Shown here piece by piece: positions 25,533 through 34,338 of a stretch of DNA of 64,000 nt. The stretch spans positions 1-64,000 of the forward strand of contig JBFWXB010000023.1 of NCBI GenBank assembly GCA_050187875.1, in the 5' to 3' direction. The DNA is from JAFKKS01 sp050187875. Lineage in GTDB: Bacteria > Pseudomonadota > Alphaproteobacteria > Rhizobiales > Xanthobacteraceae. The translations under genes and the position numbers were made by a program. The notes beneath the pieces are model-generated. The model saw nothing but the letters and a program-made list of their open reading frames with translations, was not told the origin of the DNA and did no database searches. Position 1 is the stretch's first letter. The number at the start of each line of letters is the position of its first letter.

Positions 25533-28500
25533 AGGCCGGAATCGCGGGCCACCTCACCCGTTACTTCATCGCATCGCCATTGGCGCCGCTGTTTCTGCTG
25601 GCGTCGCTTGCGCTCGGGCTGGTCGCGCTGATCACGCTGCCGCGCGAGGAGGAGCCGCAGATCTCCGTGCCGATGGTTGACATTCATGTCACCGCCAATG
25701 GGCTGAAGGCGGAGGATGCCGTCAAGCTCGTCACCGAGCCGCTCGAGACCATCGTCAAGAGTATCGATGGCGTCGAACACGTTTATTCGCAGACCGAGGA
25801 CGACGGTACGGTGGTCACCGCGCGGTTCAAGGTCGGCACCAATTCTGATGCCGCAATTCTCCGCGTGCACGAGAAAGTTCGCGCCAATATGAACCGCATC
25901 CCGGTCGGCATCCCCGATCCGCTCATCGTGGGCCGAGGGATCGACGATGTGGCCATCGTGGTCGTCACGCTGCGCCCGGCGCCGGATGCGGCCTCCAGAT
26001 GGACCTCGAATGGGCTGACGCGAGTTGCCCGTGAGCTGCAGGTCGAAGTCTCGAAGCTGCCGGATATTGGCCTCACGTACATCGTCGGCGAGCAGCAGGA
26101 GCAGTTCCGCGTCGAATCCGATCCGGAAAAGCTTTCCCTTTACGGGATCACCTTGCAACAGCTCGCCGCCAAGATCGACGGCGCCAACCGCTCGTTCCGC
26201 ATCGGCACGGTGCGGGAAGACACACAGCAGCGCGCCATCGTCGCGGGCCAGACACTGCAGGCGCTGCCCGAGATCGGCAACATCCTGCTCACCGCGCGCG
26301 ACGGCCGTCCTGTCTATGTCCGGGACGTCGCCAATATCGTGCTGGCCTCTTCGCCGGCCGAAAGCCGCGCCGCCGATATCCGCAAGGTGTCGGGTGGCCT
26401 GGAACGGGCAGCTGCAGTGTCACTCGCAATCGCCAAACGTCCCGGCACCAATGCGGTCGTCATTGCCGATGAGATCGTGAAGCGCCTGGCGCTAGTCCGT
26501 GGTCAGATCTTTCCCAAGGACGTGGAGATGACGGTCACGCGCAATTACGGCGAGACCGCCAACGAGAAGGCGAACGAGCTTCTGTTCCATCTTGGCCTGG
26601 CGACGGTCTCGATCGTCGTATTGGTCGCCGTCGCCATCGGCTGGCGCGAGGCGCTGGTGGTGGCGGTGGTGATCCCGACCACGATCCTGCTCACGCTGTT
26701 CTCGTCGTGGATCATGGGCTACACGCTCAACCGCGTCAGCCTGTTCGCGCTGATCTTCTCCATCGGCATTTTGGTGGATGACGCCATCGTGGTGATCGAG
26801 AACATCGCCCGCCACTGGGCGATGCGCGACGGCCGCTCGCGCGCGCAGGCCGCGATCGACGCGGTCGCCGAGGTCGGCAATCCGACCATCGTCGCGACGC
26901 TGACGGTGGTGGCGGCGCTGCTGCCGATGCTGTTCGTGTCCGGCATGATGGGGCCGTATATGAGCCCGATCCCGGCCAACGCCTCGGCCGCGATGCTGTT
27001 CTCGTTCTTCGTCGCGGTGATCCTGACACCGTGGCTGATGATGAAATTCGGCGGTGCCCACGTCGGTGGTAGCCACGAAGACGCAAGCGGCGGGCGACTC
27101 GGCCGCATCTATGTTGCGGTCGCAAGGCCCGTCCTCGCGACGCGCCGGCGGTCATGGACGTTCCTCCTGGTGGTCGGCTTTGCCACGCTGGCATCGCTCG
27201 GGCTTCTTTACACCAAGCACGTCACGGTGAAGCTCCTGCCCTTCGACAACAAGGCCAATCTCCAGGTCGTGCTCGACCTGCCGAAAGGGTCGTCTGTCGA
27301 GGACACCAATCGTGTGCTGCAAATGATGGTCGATCGTCTGGCATCTGTGTCCGAGATCGTCTCGTTCCAGACTTATGCCGGGACTGGCGCGCCATTCGAT
27401 TTCAACGGGCTGGTGCGACATTACTATCTGCGTTCGAACCCCGAGCAGGGCGACATCGCCGTGAACCTCCTGTCGAAGGGCGAACGCAAACGGGCGAGCC
27501 ATGCAATCGCGCTCGAGCTGCGGCAGCGCCTGAGCAGTCTCGAATTGCCGAAAGGCTCCGTCGTGAAGGTTGTCGAGCCACCTCCCGGCCCACCGGTGCT
27601 CGGCACACTCCTCGCGGAGATTTACGGCCCAGATCCGGAGACCCGGCGAGCGGTGGCCGGCAAGGTTCGCGAGGCGTTCAAGAGCGTTCCGTTCATTGTC
27701 GATATCGAGGACAGCTACCATAACCAACCGGAGCGCATGCGCGTCGCGGTCAATCAGGACAATCTCGAATACTACAAGGTCGAGCAGTCGGATGTGTACG
27801 ACACGCTGCGCTACCTCTATGGCGGCACGACGGTCGGCTATTCTCATCGCGGCGGCGGCCGCCAGCCTATTGGCATCCGTCTCGCCCTTCCGAAGACAAA
27901 GGCCGTGATGGACGCGCGCGCACTGACGACGCCGGTGCCGGCTAACGCCCTACCCGGCGGACGCGGGGTGGTCGAACTTGGCGACGTCGTGAGCGTTACC
28001 CGTGAGCTGGCCTCCTATCCGATCTTCCGGCACAACGGTCGTCCTGCCGAAATGGTGTTGGCAGAACTCGCCGGCGCCTATGAGGCACCGATCTACGGCA
28101 TGCTCGCCGTGCAGGAGGCGATCGACAAGATCGATTGGGGTAACCTGCCGAAGCCTGTGATTGCGCTGCATGGCCAACCGGACGACGAGACCCATCCAAC
28201 CTTGCTCTGGGATGGCGAGTGGGAGGTGACATGGGTAACCTTCCGCGACATGGGCGCCGCCTTCATGGTGGCGATCCTCGGCATCTATATTCTCGTCGTC
28301 GCGCAATTCGGCTCGTTCAAGCTGCCGCTGGTGATCCTGACGCCGATCCCGCTCACCTTCATCGGCATCATGCTCGGCCACTGGCTGTTCGCCGCGCCGT
28401 TCACGGCGACGTCGATGATCGGCTTCATCGCGCTCGCCGGCATCATCGTGCGCAACTCGATCCTGCTCGTCGACTTCATCCGTCACGCTCGCCGGCCCGA

Positions 28501-28759
28501 TCGACCGCTGATCGACGTGCTGCTGGAGGCCGGCGCGATCCGGTTCAAACCGATCCTGCTGACCGCGATTGCTGCTATGATCGGAGCGGCCGTCATCCTC
28601 GCCGATCCGATCTTCCAAGGGCTCGCTATCTCGCTCCTGTTCGGCCTTGCGTCCTCAACAGCGCTTACCGTGCTCGTCATTCCGGCGATTTACCGTGTGC
28701 TGAGGGGAGATCGGCAGGCCGATCAAAACCAGCCTGTAACCGGTCCCGCGGGGGTCTGA
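25529..28759 (+). CDS. RND family efflux permease
   Basis: A 1,076-residue AcrB-fold proton-driven pump with two large periplasmic loops and twelve helices. The fourth helix has the paired aspartates Asp417-Asp418 in ILVDDAIVVIEN. The helix-10 position usually occupied by lysine is arginine in GIIVRNSILLVDF. It is translationally coupled to the adaptor and belongs to the unit headed by the persulfide-type repressor, so expression may respond to reactive sulfur or oxidants. Substrate cannot be read from sequence; no heavy-metal methionine cluster is evident. Confidence 0.88.
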   Translation: MKAGIAGHLTRYFIASPLAPLFLLASLALGLVALITLPREEEPQISVPMVDIHVTANGLKAEDAVKLVTEPLETIVKSIDGVEHVYSQTEDDGTVVTARFKVGTNSDAAILRVHEKVRANMNRIPVGIPDPLIVGRGIDDVAIVVVTLRPAPDAASRWTSNGLTRVARELQVEVSKLPDIGLTYIVGEQQEQFRVESDPEKLSLYGITLQQLAAKIDGANRSFRIGTVREDTQQRAIVAGQTLQALPEIGNILLTARDGRPVYVRDVANIVLASSPAESRAADIRKVSGGLERAAAVSLAIAKRPGTNAVVIADEIVKRLALVRGQIFPKDVEMTVTRNYGETANEKANELLFHLGLATVSIVVLVAVAIGWREALVVAVVIPTTILLTLFSSWIMGYTLNRVSLFALIFSIGILVDDAIVVIENIARHWAMRDGRSRAQAAIDAVAEVGNPTIVATLTVVAALLPMLFVSGMMGPYMSPIPANASAAMLFSFFVAVILTPWLMMKFGGAHVGGSHEDASGGRLGRIYVAVARPVLATRRRSWTFLLVVGFATLASLGLLYTKHVTVKLLPFDNKANLQVVLDLPKGSSVEDTNRVLQMMVDRLASVSEIVSFQTYAGTGAPFDFNGLVRHYYLRSNPEQGDIAVNLLSKGERKRASHAIALELRQRLSSLELPKGSVVKVVEPPPGPPVLGTLLAEIYGPDPETRRAVAGKVREAFKSVPFIVDIEDSYHNQPERMRVAVNQDNLEYYKVEQSDVYDTLRYLYGGTTVGYSHRGGGRQPIGIRLALPKTKAVMDARALTTPVPANALPGGRGVVELGDVVSVTRELASYPIFRHNGRPAEMVLAELAGAYEAPIYGMLAVQEAIDKIDWGNLPKPVIALHGQPDDETHPTLLWDGEWEVTWVTFRDMGAAFMVAILGIYILVVAQFGSFKLPLVILTPIPLTFIGIMLGHWLFAAPFTATSMIGFIALAGIIVRNSILLVDFIRHARRPDRPLIDVLLEAGAIRFKPILLTAIAAMIGAAVILADPIFQGLAISLLFGLASSTALTVLVIPAIYRVLRGDRQADQNQPVTGPAGV

Positions 28760-28814
28760 GCGCCTATCAGGTCAATGAAGCGAGTCTCGCCGCTCAGCGC
28801 ACCACCAATGGTAC

Positions 28815-29309
28815 TTACTCCGGCCGCAATTCCTGGTAAGCGCGGCGGCGCTCAAGATAATAGTCGACAGGGAAGCGGATCGGGACGCCCTCGAGTGCGG
28901 CAGCTAGCATCTCAAGATGAGCATCAAAGCCCGCGCATGCCTTAGCGGCGTCCTCTTCTGCAGGTAGTCGCAGTGTCAGCGTCAGCTGCGTTCCCTTCTC
29001 AACGGCGTTCAACTCCCAGCGCAGCGGCCGCTCAGGTTCATCGCCACTGCTCCATGAATATTCGAGCAGCCGCGGCGGCTCCAGCTGAAGCACAGTACTC
29101 TCGATTGTCCTTCCGCTGTCAGCGAAGTCGATGTGAACGGCACCACCGGCGCATAGCTCGATGGAGCCAGGTGCGAGCCATTGCACAAGCGCCTGCGACT
29201 CGGTGAGCATGCGCCAGACCGTATTCGGATCATGCTCAAGAAGCCGCTCAAGCCGCGCTTCAAAACCGTCACCCAGGCGCCTGATCCGACCAATCTGACC
29301 GCCATCCAT
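28815..29309 (-). CDS. SRPBCC-domain (AHSA1/START-like) protein
   Basis: A 164-residue protein of the helix-grip superfamily. Residues about 20-130 carry the pattern RLLEHDPNTVWRMLTESQAL then QWLAPGSIEL and PPRLLEYSWSSGDEPERPLRWEL, typical of the AHSA1-like group. These domains bind hydrophobic ligands. The ATG at 29309 follows GAGGGGAAG; longer in-frame starts run into an intergenic repeat and were rejected. Convergent with the RND pump. Ligand unknown. Confidence 0.75.
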   Translation of the reverse strand: MDGGQIGRIRRLGDGFEARLERLLEHDPNTVWRMLTESQALVQWLAPGSIELCAGGAVHIDFADSGRTIESTVLQLEPPRLLEYSWSSGDEPERPLRWELNAVEKGTQLTLTLRLPAEEDAAKACAGFDAHLEMLAAALEGVPIRFPVDYYLERRRAYQELRPE

Positions 29310-29408
29310 TAAACTTCCCCTCTGGCTTGCAGCATCTTCCCAGAGGGGTATATCCGGCATGAGCAGGCCTACGCTAGGCTTTCGTTGCCCGCGCAATTCG
29401 CCGGCCCT

Positions 29409-29500
29409 GCAGAGACTGCGCACTGCTCCGAAAAAACGCGGATATAGCGCCACATTTTCCGCCATACGGAGATCGCCGGCAGAGACCGGCGTCGCTGGCT
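29409..29500 (+). repeat. Mosaic intergenic repeat, copy C (left module and junction)
   Basis: The segment from GCAGAGACT through CGCGGATAT and ATACGGAGA to AGAGACCGGCGTCGCTGGCT aligns with 33355-33445. It lacks the right-hand part present in copies A and B. It fills most of the 215-base gap between the SRPBCC and DUF6428 genes. Confidence 0.65.
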
Positions 29501-29524
29501 CGAGCGCCTGTAGATTCGGCGGTG

Positions 29525-30016
29525 TTATCCGCAGCATTTAGAACGCGTTTGCTCTAGCCACCGATCACGAGGCTTGCATGACGCTGGACGGCGACTGAGC
29601 GACACCCGGATTTCATCGCCGCCGATGTCGATGCGCTCCGCGCGATAGAGGCTGATCGCGCCTGACCCGTCGCTCACCTCGAACGTGAGCTTGGCTTTCG
29701 CGTCGAAGGAAACCGCCTCGGCGACCTTGCGCATGATGGCGGAGAACTTCGCAGCTCTCATATGAACGCGGGCGTTCTCGGGAACATCCCAGAGCTGAAT
29801 GAACGTCTCACGCCACGCCTCGGGGTTCGCACCGCAGTCGAGGGCCTGGAACTGGCCATTCTTTACTTCGGTCACGTGATAGCCGGGGAGCACGTCGCGC
29901 CCTTCGTACGTGAATATCAGATGCTTATCGCCGTGTGCCGCGAGTTTCTCAAGAAGCTCGCCTGTCGATATCTCCCCTGGCGGCGGCAGAGGAATTTGCT
30001 TGGCAAGATCGAGCAT
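29525..30016 (-). CDS. DUF6428 family protein of arsenic loci
   Basis: A 163-residue soluble protein with no known mechanism. It contains a GYHVTEVKNGQFQALDCGA segment near residue 45-63 and ends in a cysteine-containing tail (SKCCG). Proteins of this family are typically found beside arsR in alphaproteobacterial arsenic islands, as here, divergent from arsR over 46 bases. AAGGAG precedes the ATG at 30016. The paired Cys at the C-terminus could bind arsenite; that is inference. Confidence 0.65.
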   Translation of the reverse strand: MLDLAKQIPLPPPGEISTGELLEKLAAHGDKHLIFTYEGRDVLPGYHVTEVKNGQFQALDCGANPEAWRETFIQLWDVPENARVHMRAAKFSAIMRKVAEAVSFDAKAKLTFEVSDGSGAISLYRAERIDIGGDEIRVSLSRRPASCKPRDRWLEQTRSKCCG

Positions 30017-30028
30017 ATCGACTACTCC

Positions 30029-30060
30029 TTCAATGATCCTATAATTTAAGGATGATTGAA
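30029..30060. promoter_or_regulatory. Palindromic ArsR operator between DUF6428 and arsR
   Basis: TTCAATGATCCT (30029-30040) and AGGATGATTGAA (30049-30060) are reverse complements with one mismatch, around an AT-rich 8-base centre that includes most of a TATAAT (30040-30045). It ends two bases before the arsR start and contains its AAGGA ribosome binding site. It is well placed to repress both divergent genes. Confidence 0.65.
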
Positions 30061-30062
30061 AT

Positions 30063-30425
30063 ATGAATGAACGTCAAGCGCTGGTTCGCTTCGCCGCCCT
30101 CTCACAGGAGACGCGTCTGCGGATCGTTCGCTGCCTCGTCCGCGCAGGCGAGGACGGGCTGGCGGCCGGTGTCATCGCCGACGAGATGGGCGTGTCGCCG
30201 TCGAACGTGTCCTTCCATCTGAAAGAACTCGAACATGCCGGGCTCATCACGGCAAGGCGCGAGGCGCGCTCGATCATCTACTGCGCCGACTATGGCAGCC
30301 TAGGTGACCTGATCGACTTCCTGATGAAGGACTGCTGCGGTGGCCATCCAGACATTTGTGGACCCGCTTTGGCCAATCTCGCCTGCAAACCCACAAAACG
30401 CCCCCGGAGACGTGTCGATGCCTGA
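30063..30425 (+). CDS. arsR: ArsR arsenite-responsive repressor
   Basis: A 120-residue winged-helix regulator (recognition helix SPSNVSFHLKEL). A C-terminal cysteine cluster, DCCGGHPDIC (Cys91, Cys92, Cys99), is the likely arsenite site; it resembles the C-terminal As(III) sites of one ArsR subgroup. The gene overlaps arsC by 8 bases. It presumably represses the arsR-arsC-acr3-MFS operon and the divergent DUF6428 gene through the adjacent palindrome. Confidence 0.88.
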   Translation: MNERQALVRFAALSQETRLRIVRCLVRAGEDGLAAGVIADEMGVSPSNVSFHLKELEHAGLITARREARSIIYCADYGSLGDLIDFLMKDCCGGHPDICGPALANLACKPTKRPRRRVDA

Positions 30426-30933
30426 CCGACCGCGCAACGTCCTCTTCCTCTGTACCGGCAACTCGGCGCGATCCATCATTGCCGAGGCCGTGCTGAACAA
30501 GATCGGCGCGGGCAAGTTCCGCGCGTACAGCGCCGGCAGCCAGCCGCGCGGCGAGATCAATCCGCACACGATCCGCCTGCTGAAGGGGCTCGGCTACGAC
30601 ACCTCCGGCTTTCGCTCGAAGTCGTGGAACGAGTTCGCGAAGCCCGGCGCGCCCGCGTTCGATTTCATCTTCACCGTCTGCGACGACGCGGCCGGCGAGG
30701 CCTGCCCGGTGTGGCCCGGCAAGCCCATGACGGCGCACTGGGGCATCCCTGATCCGGCGGCCGTCACGGGCTCCGACGCCGAGATCGCGCTGGCCTTCAA
30801 CGAGACCTACCGAATGCTATCACGGCGCATCGAGCTCTTGCTCGCCCTGCCTCTCGAATCGCTCGATCGCATGGCGACGCAAGCGCGACTCAACGAGATC
30901 GGCCGCGTCGATCGGAAATTGGCGTCGGCATGA
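30418..30933 (+). CDS. arsC: Arsenate reductase, LMW protein tyrosine phosphatase type
   Basis: A 171-residue ArsC of the low-molecular-weight phosphatase fold. The phosphate loop CTGNSAR (residues 12-18) carries the nucleophilic Cys12 and arginine. Further cysteines (FTVCDDAAGEACP, near 84-92) fit the redox relay that passes the disulfide to thioredoxin or glutaredoxin. It reduces arsenate to arsenite for export by the next genes. GGAG precedes ATG 30418; the stop overlaps the acr3 ATG (ATGA). Confidence 0.9.
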   Translation: MPDRPRNVLFLCTGNSARSIIAEAVLNKIGAGKFRAYSAGSQPRGEINPHTIRLLKGLGYDTSGFRSKSWNEFAKPGAPAFDFIFTVCDDAAGEACPVWPGKPMTAHWGIPDPAAVTGSDAEIALAFNETYRMLSRRIELLLALPLESLDRMATQARLNEIGRVDRKLASA

Positions 30934-32002
30934 ACGCGTTCGAACGCTACCTCTCCCTCTGGGTGGCTCTTTGTATCATCGCCGGCGTCGCGCTCGGTCA
31001 TTTCTCTCCGGCGCATTCAAGGCGATCGCCGCTGCCGAAGTCGCGAACGTCAATTTGCCGGTCGCATTGCTGATCTGGCTCATGATCATTCCGATGCTGC
31101 TCAAGATTGATTTCGGCAGCCTCGGCCAGGTGCGGGAGCACTGGCGCGGGATCGGCGTCACGCTTTTCATCAACTGGGGCGTCAAGCCGTTCTCGATGGC
31201 GCTGCTCGGCACTTTCTTCATCGGCTACTTGTTCGCGCCAATGCTGCCGCAGGAGCAAATCCCCAGCTACATCGCCGGTCTAATCCTCCTCGCTGCCGCG
31301 CCCTGCACGGCGATGGTTTTCGTGTGGTCGAACCTTTGTGAGGGCGAGCCGCATTACACGCTCTCCCAGGTGGCGCTGAACGATGTCATCATGGTCTTCG
31401 CCTTCGCGCCCCTAGTCGGGCTGCTACTCGGTCTCGCGTCGATCACGGTGCCATGGACGACGCTCCTCCTTTCCGTTTTCCTCTACATCGTCATCCCGGT
31501 CGTCATCGCCCAAATCTGGCGACGCTCACTGCTGGCGAGTGGACAGGACGCTCTGACTCGCACGCTACACTGGCTGCAACCCATTTCTCTGATCGCGCTG
31601 CTCGCGACACTGATTCTGCTGTTCGGGTTTCAGGGCGAACAGATTTTGGCGCAGCCGCTCGTCATCGCGCTGTTGGCCGTGCCGATTCTCGTTCAGGTTT
31701 ATCTGAACGCCGGGTTGGCTTATTGGCTGAGCCGGCGCTTCGGCGTGGCGTGGTGCGTGGCTGCCCCGGCGGCGCTGATCGGCGCCAGCAATTTCTTCGA
31801 GCTGGCCGTCGCGGCCGCGATTTCGCTGTTCGGCCTCAACTCCGGCGCAGCTCTTGCGACGGTCGTTGGCGTGTTGGTCGAGGTGCCGGTCATGTTGTCG
31901 GTCGTGCGGATCGTGAAGGCGACACGGGGCTGCTACGAGCAGAGAGTACAATCCTCGATCCCGGAAGCGCAGACGGCGCGTTCGTCTTCGGCCGGTCTGT
32001 GA
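30930..32002 (+). pseudogene. acr3: Acr3 arsenite efflux permease with an N-terminal frameshift
   Basis: The ATG at 30930 overlaps the arsC stop and starts the expected sequence MNAFERYLSLWVALCIIAGV through GHFSPA. The frame then breaks at about 31011-31014 (reading GCGCATTC). The rest of Acr3 (AFKAIAAAEVANVNLPVA onward, ten-helix BART-superfamily permease including AAAPCTAMVFVWSNL with the functional cysteine) continues in another frame to 32002. One inserted G after GCG would restore the usual GHFSPAAFKAIA. The downstream part lacks the first helix and no good start is seen for it. The cause is a real mutation, or a single-base assembly error. Confidence 0.8.
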
Positions 32003-32006
32003 GCGG

Positions 32007-33194
32007 ATGACCACTCTCGCCGAAACCAAGGCCGACGAGGCGCTCCCGAGCAGGCGCCTTGTCGTGTCCGCGCTGGGCGTCACCCAGATACTGGCCTGGG
32101 GATCGACGTTCTATCTGCTCGGCGTGCTGGCACCGTTCATCGCGCGAGACACTGGCTGGGGCTACGACCGGGTGGTTGCCGGGGTGTCGGTCGGGCTGAT
32201 CGTCGCGGGGTTCGTCTCGCCGCGCGTCGGATCGCTCATCGCCCACCACGGAGGGCGTCCTGTCCTCGCCGGGGGCGCAATACTGATTGCGACAGGACTC
32301 GCGGCGCTGGCGCTCTCGCCGAACTTCGTCTGCTTCCTCGCGTCGTGGGCCGTCATAGGCGCGGGCATGGGCGCTGGTCTGTACGACGCGGCGTTTTCGA
32401 CGCTCGGAAGTCTCTACGGCTCGCAGTCGCGCACGCCGATCACGCACGTCACGCTGTTCGGCGGCTTCGCCAGCACAGTTTGCTGGCCATTGAGCGCGCT
32501 GCTGGTGGAGCAGCTCGGCTGGCGCGGCGCCTGTTTCGTTTACGCGACAATTCAGATCGGCGTGGCGCTGCCGATCCATCTTTTCGCCCTGCCGAAGAAA
32601 AGTGAGGTGGTCAAGAAGAGCCCGGCATGGCCTCTCGTGACGCTGCGGCCTGAGGAGCGCCTCTCGTTTGCTCTCGTCGCCGGCATCGTGACCATCGGCT
32701 CATCTATCCTGGCGCTCATGGGCACTCATTTGTTGCCGTTGCTGCAGGCGCGCGGCGTCGAGTTGTCCGGCGCCGTCGCACTCGGCGCACTTGTCGGTCC
32801 CTCGCAGGTCGGAGCGCGGTTTCTCGAAATGCTGACCGGACGGCACTATCATCCCGTGTGGACGATGGTGATCTCCGTCGGGCTCGTCGCGCTCGCGGCT
32901 CTCATGCTTCTGCTCGGCTTTCCGATCCTTGCCTTGGCGATCGTGCTCTACGGTGCTGGGAACGGGATCGGGTCCGTCGCGCGCGGCACAGTGCCGCTCG
33001 CTCTGTTCGGCCCAGAGCTCTACCCGGTGCTGATGGGAAGGCTCGCCCTTCCGCTTCTGATCGCGATGGCCGCGTCGCCCATCCTGGGCGGCGTTGCCCT
33101 GGAGCGCGGTGGGCCACACGTGCTCCTCCTCATCCTTACTTGTCTTGCGACAGTCAACGTTGCGTTTGCGCTGGCATTAAAGTCGACACATTAG
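32007..33194 (+). CDS. MFS transporter of the arsenic operon (ArsK-like)
   Basis: A 395-residue major facilitator protein with twelve helices. The N-terminal GVTQILAWGSTFYLLGVLAP and the loop WGYDRVVAGVSVGLIVAGF match a subgroup found in rhizobial ars operons. ArsK from Agrobacterium, which exports trivalent arsenicals and antimonite, is the best-known comparator. It starts four bases after acr3 in the same operon. If acr3 is inactive this could be the functional arsenite exporter. Assignment to ArsK is by context and general likeness. Confidence 0.75.
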   Translation: MTTLAETKADEALPSRRLVVSALGVTQILAWGSTFYLLGVLAPFIARDTGWGYDRVVAGVSVGLIVAGFVSPRVGSLIAHHGGRPVLAGGAILIATGLAALALSPNFVCFLASWAVIGAGMGAGLYDAAFSTLGSLYGSQSRTPITHVTLFGGFASTVCWPLSALLVEQLGWRGACFVYATIQIGVALPIHLFALPKKSEVVKKSPAWPLVTLRPEERLSFALVAGIVTIGSSILALMGTHLLPLLQARGVELSGAVALGALVGPSQVGARFLEMLTGRHYHPVWTMVISVGLVALAALMLLLGFPILALAIVLYGAGNGIGSVARGTVPLALFGPELYPVLMGRLALPLLIAMAASPILGGVALERGGPHVLLLILTCLATVNVAFALALKSTH

Positions 33195-33224
33195 TTTCGT
33201 CAGCGCAGCCCTGAGCCGTGATTG

Positions 33225-33265
33225 GATTTTCGAACTGAGTCTCTATGATTTTCGAACCGAGTCTC
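33225..33265 (+). repeat. Two 19-bp direct repeats with a 22-bp period
   Basis: GATTTTCGAACTGAGTCTC (33225-33243) and GATTTTCGAACCGAGTCTC (33247-33265) differ at one base and start 22 bases apart, about two helical turns. The TTCGAA core is itself palindromic. Such spacing is seen in recombinase or transposase binding sites, but none is coded nearby. Confidence 0.7.
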
Positions 33266-33354
33266 GGATAGACAAAACGCGGAAATCAATTCCATCGCTG
33301 AGACTGCCGCCAAAAAACGCACTGTTGCGGCATACATTTAGGTGGCATAGCCTC

Positions 33355-33493
33355 GCAGAGACTCGCGTGACGCGTCGAACGCGCGGATATCGCGCCATTT
33401 TTTTGGATACACGGAGACAGCCTGAAGAGACCGGCATCGCTGGCTGAGGATGCAAAGATATCTAACCTAGTCTCCGCTCGAATTTCGCGGATA
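33355..33493 (+). repeat. Mosaic intergenic repeat, copy B (fullest copy)
   Basis: It combines the left module seen at 29409-29500 with the right module seen at 11593-11663. The right part starts AGAGACCGGCATCGCTGGCT (33426) and ends ATTTCGCGGATA (33493). It lies immediately downstream of the arsenic operon. Confidence 0.7.
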
Positions 33494-33515
33494 ACAGGGA
33501 AAAAGATTTCAAGCG

Positions 33516-34307
33516 TCAGTGCCGCCCAGCGCGTAGCATACGTACGTTTGGATTAGCTGCGGCGGACTCACCTAAATCGACACCCCCTGCCATGCGCAGT
33601 TGACCGGCACGCCGAATATGTTTGCGTGCCGCCGCTGCCGCTTCCTCCGGCGCGCGCCGTGCGATCGCATCGACCACCGCACCGTGCTCGGCGGCAACTT
33701 CCGCTGCCCGTCCTGGCAAAGAGTAGGTTGAAAAGCCAAGAAGACTCACCGAATCGTCGATCGTCCGCAATACGCGCATGAGGAAACTGTTATGCGTCGC
33801 GACATGGATAGTCAGATGCAAGCGCTTGTTAAGCCGCCCCAGATTGCGCGCTGATTCACTTTCGTTCCAGAGCGCGTGGATTTGCCGGATGGCGTCGATT
33901 TCGAGATCGGTTGCGTTTTGAGCGGCGGTTGCCGCGGCAAGGCCTTCGAGATGCTCCCAGGCGAAGTAGAGTTCAGCGATTTCGCCTGGCGTCAATGACG
34001 TGACGACAAGACTGCGCCCCGAAACCGATGATGCCAATCCATGCGCTTCGAGCAAGCGGAGCGCTTCGCGAACTGGCGTGCGGCTGACATTGAGATTGGC
34101 CGCAATGTCCCGCTCGACGAGCCGGTGGCCTGGCCGCATTACGCCTTCGCGGATCGCTTCGCGGATCTCACCGTAGACCTTGTCGACGAGAGCGAAGGTG
34201 GCGGCCCCAGACGCATTCGCAGTCGTTGGCCGCTGCGGCCTCAAACGAGCAGCCGCCAGCGAACGGCGCGATTTGCCCGCCGCGCGGCGGGGCTTTGCAC
34301 TGGCCAT
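33516..34307 (-). CDS. GntR-family (FCD domain) transcriptional regulator
   Basis: A 263-residue regulator. A basic, Ala/Arg-rich N-terminal tail precedes a GntR winged helix (about residues 38-110, with IREGVMRPGHRLVERDIAANLNVSR in two parts and TPVREALRLLEAHG). The rest is an alpha-helical FCD effector domain that usually binds carboxylic acids. It follows the receptor gene by 31 bases on the same strand and likely controls the hydantoinase operon. Confidence 0.85.
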   Translation of the reverse strand: MASAKPRRAAGKSRRSLAAARLRPQRPTTANASGAATFALVDKVYGEIREAIREGVMRPGHRLVERDIAANLNVSRTPVREALRLLEAHGLASSVSGRSLVVTSLTPGEIAELYFAWEHLEGLAAATAAQNATDLEIDAIRQIHALWNESESARNLGRLNKRLHLTIHVATHNSFLMRVLRTIDDSVSLLGFSTYSLPGRAAEVAAEHGAVVDAIARRAPEEAAAAARKHIRRAGQLRMAGGVDLGESAAANPNVRMLRAGRH

Positions 34308-34338
34308 ATGTTCACCCGACGTCGGACGCGAATCGATG

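Larger units (their letters stand above)
33195..33515. other. Gene-free 321-base region, mostly repeat sequence
   Basis: No convincing gene is present. The left part has two direct repeats (33225-33265) and the right part the mosaic intergenic repeat copy B. A 70-residue frame here derives from the repeat. Confidence 0.6.

Noticed and set aside
29359..29541. A 60-residue plus-strand frame containing ETGVAG
   Set aside because: The same peptide ending arises from the intergenic repeat at 11.6 kb (and a variant at 33.4 kb), so it is repeat sequence, not a gene.
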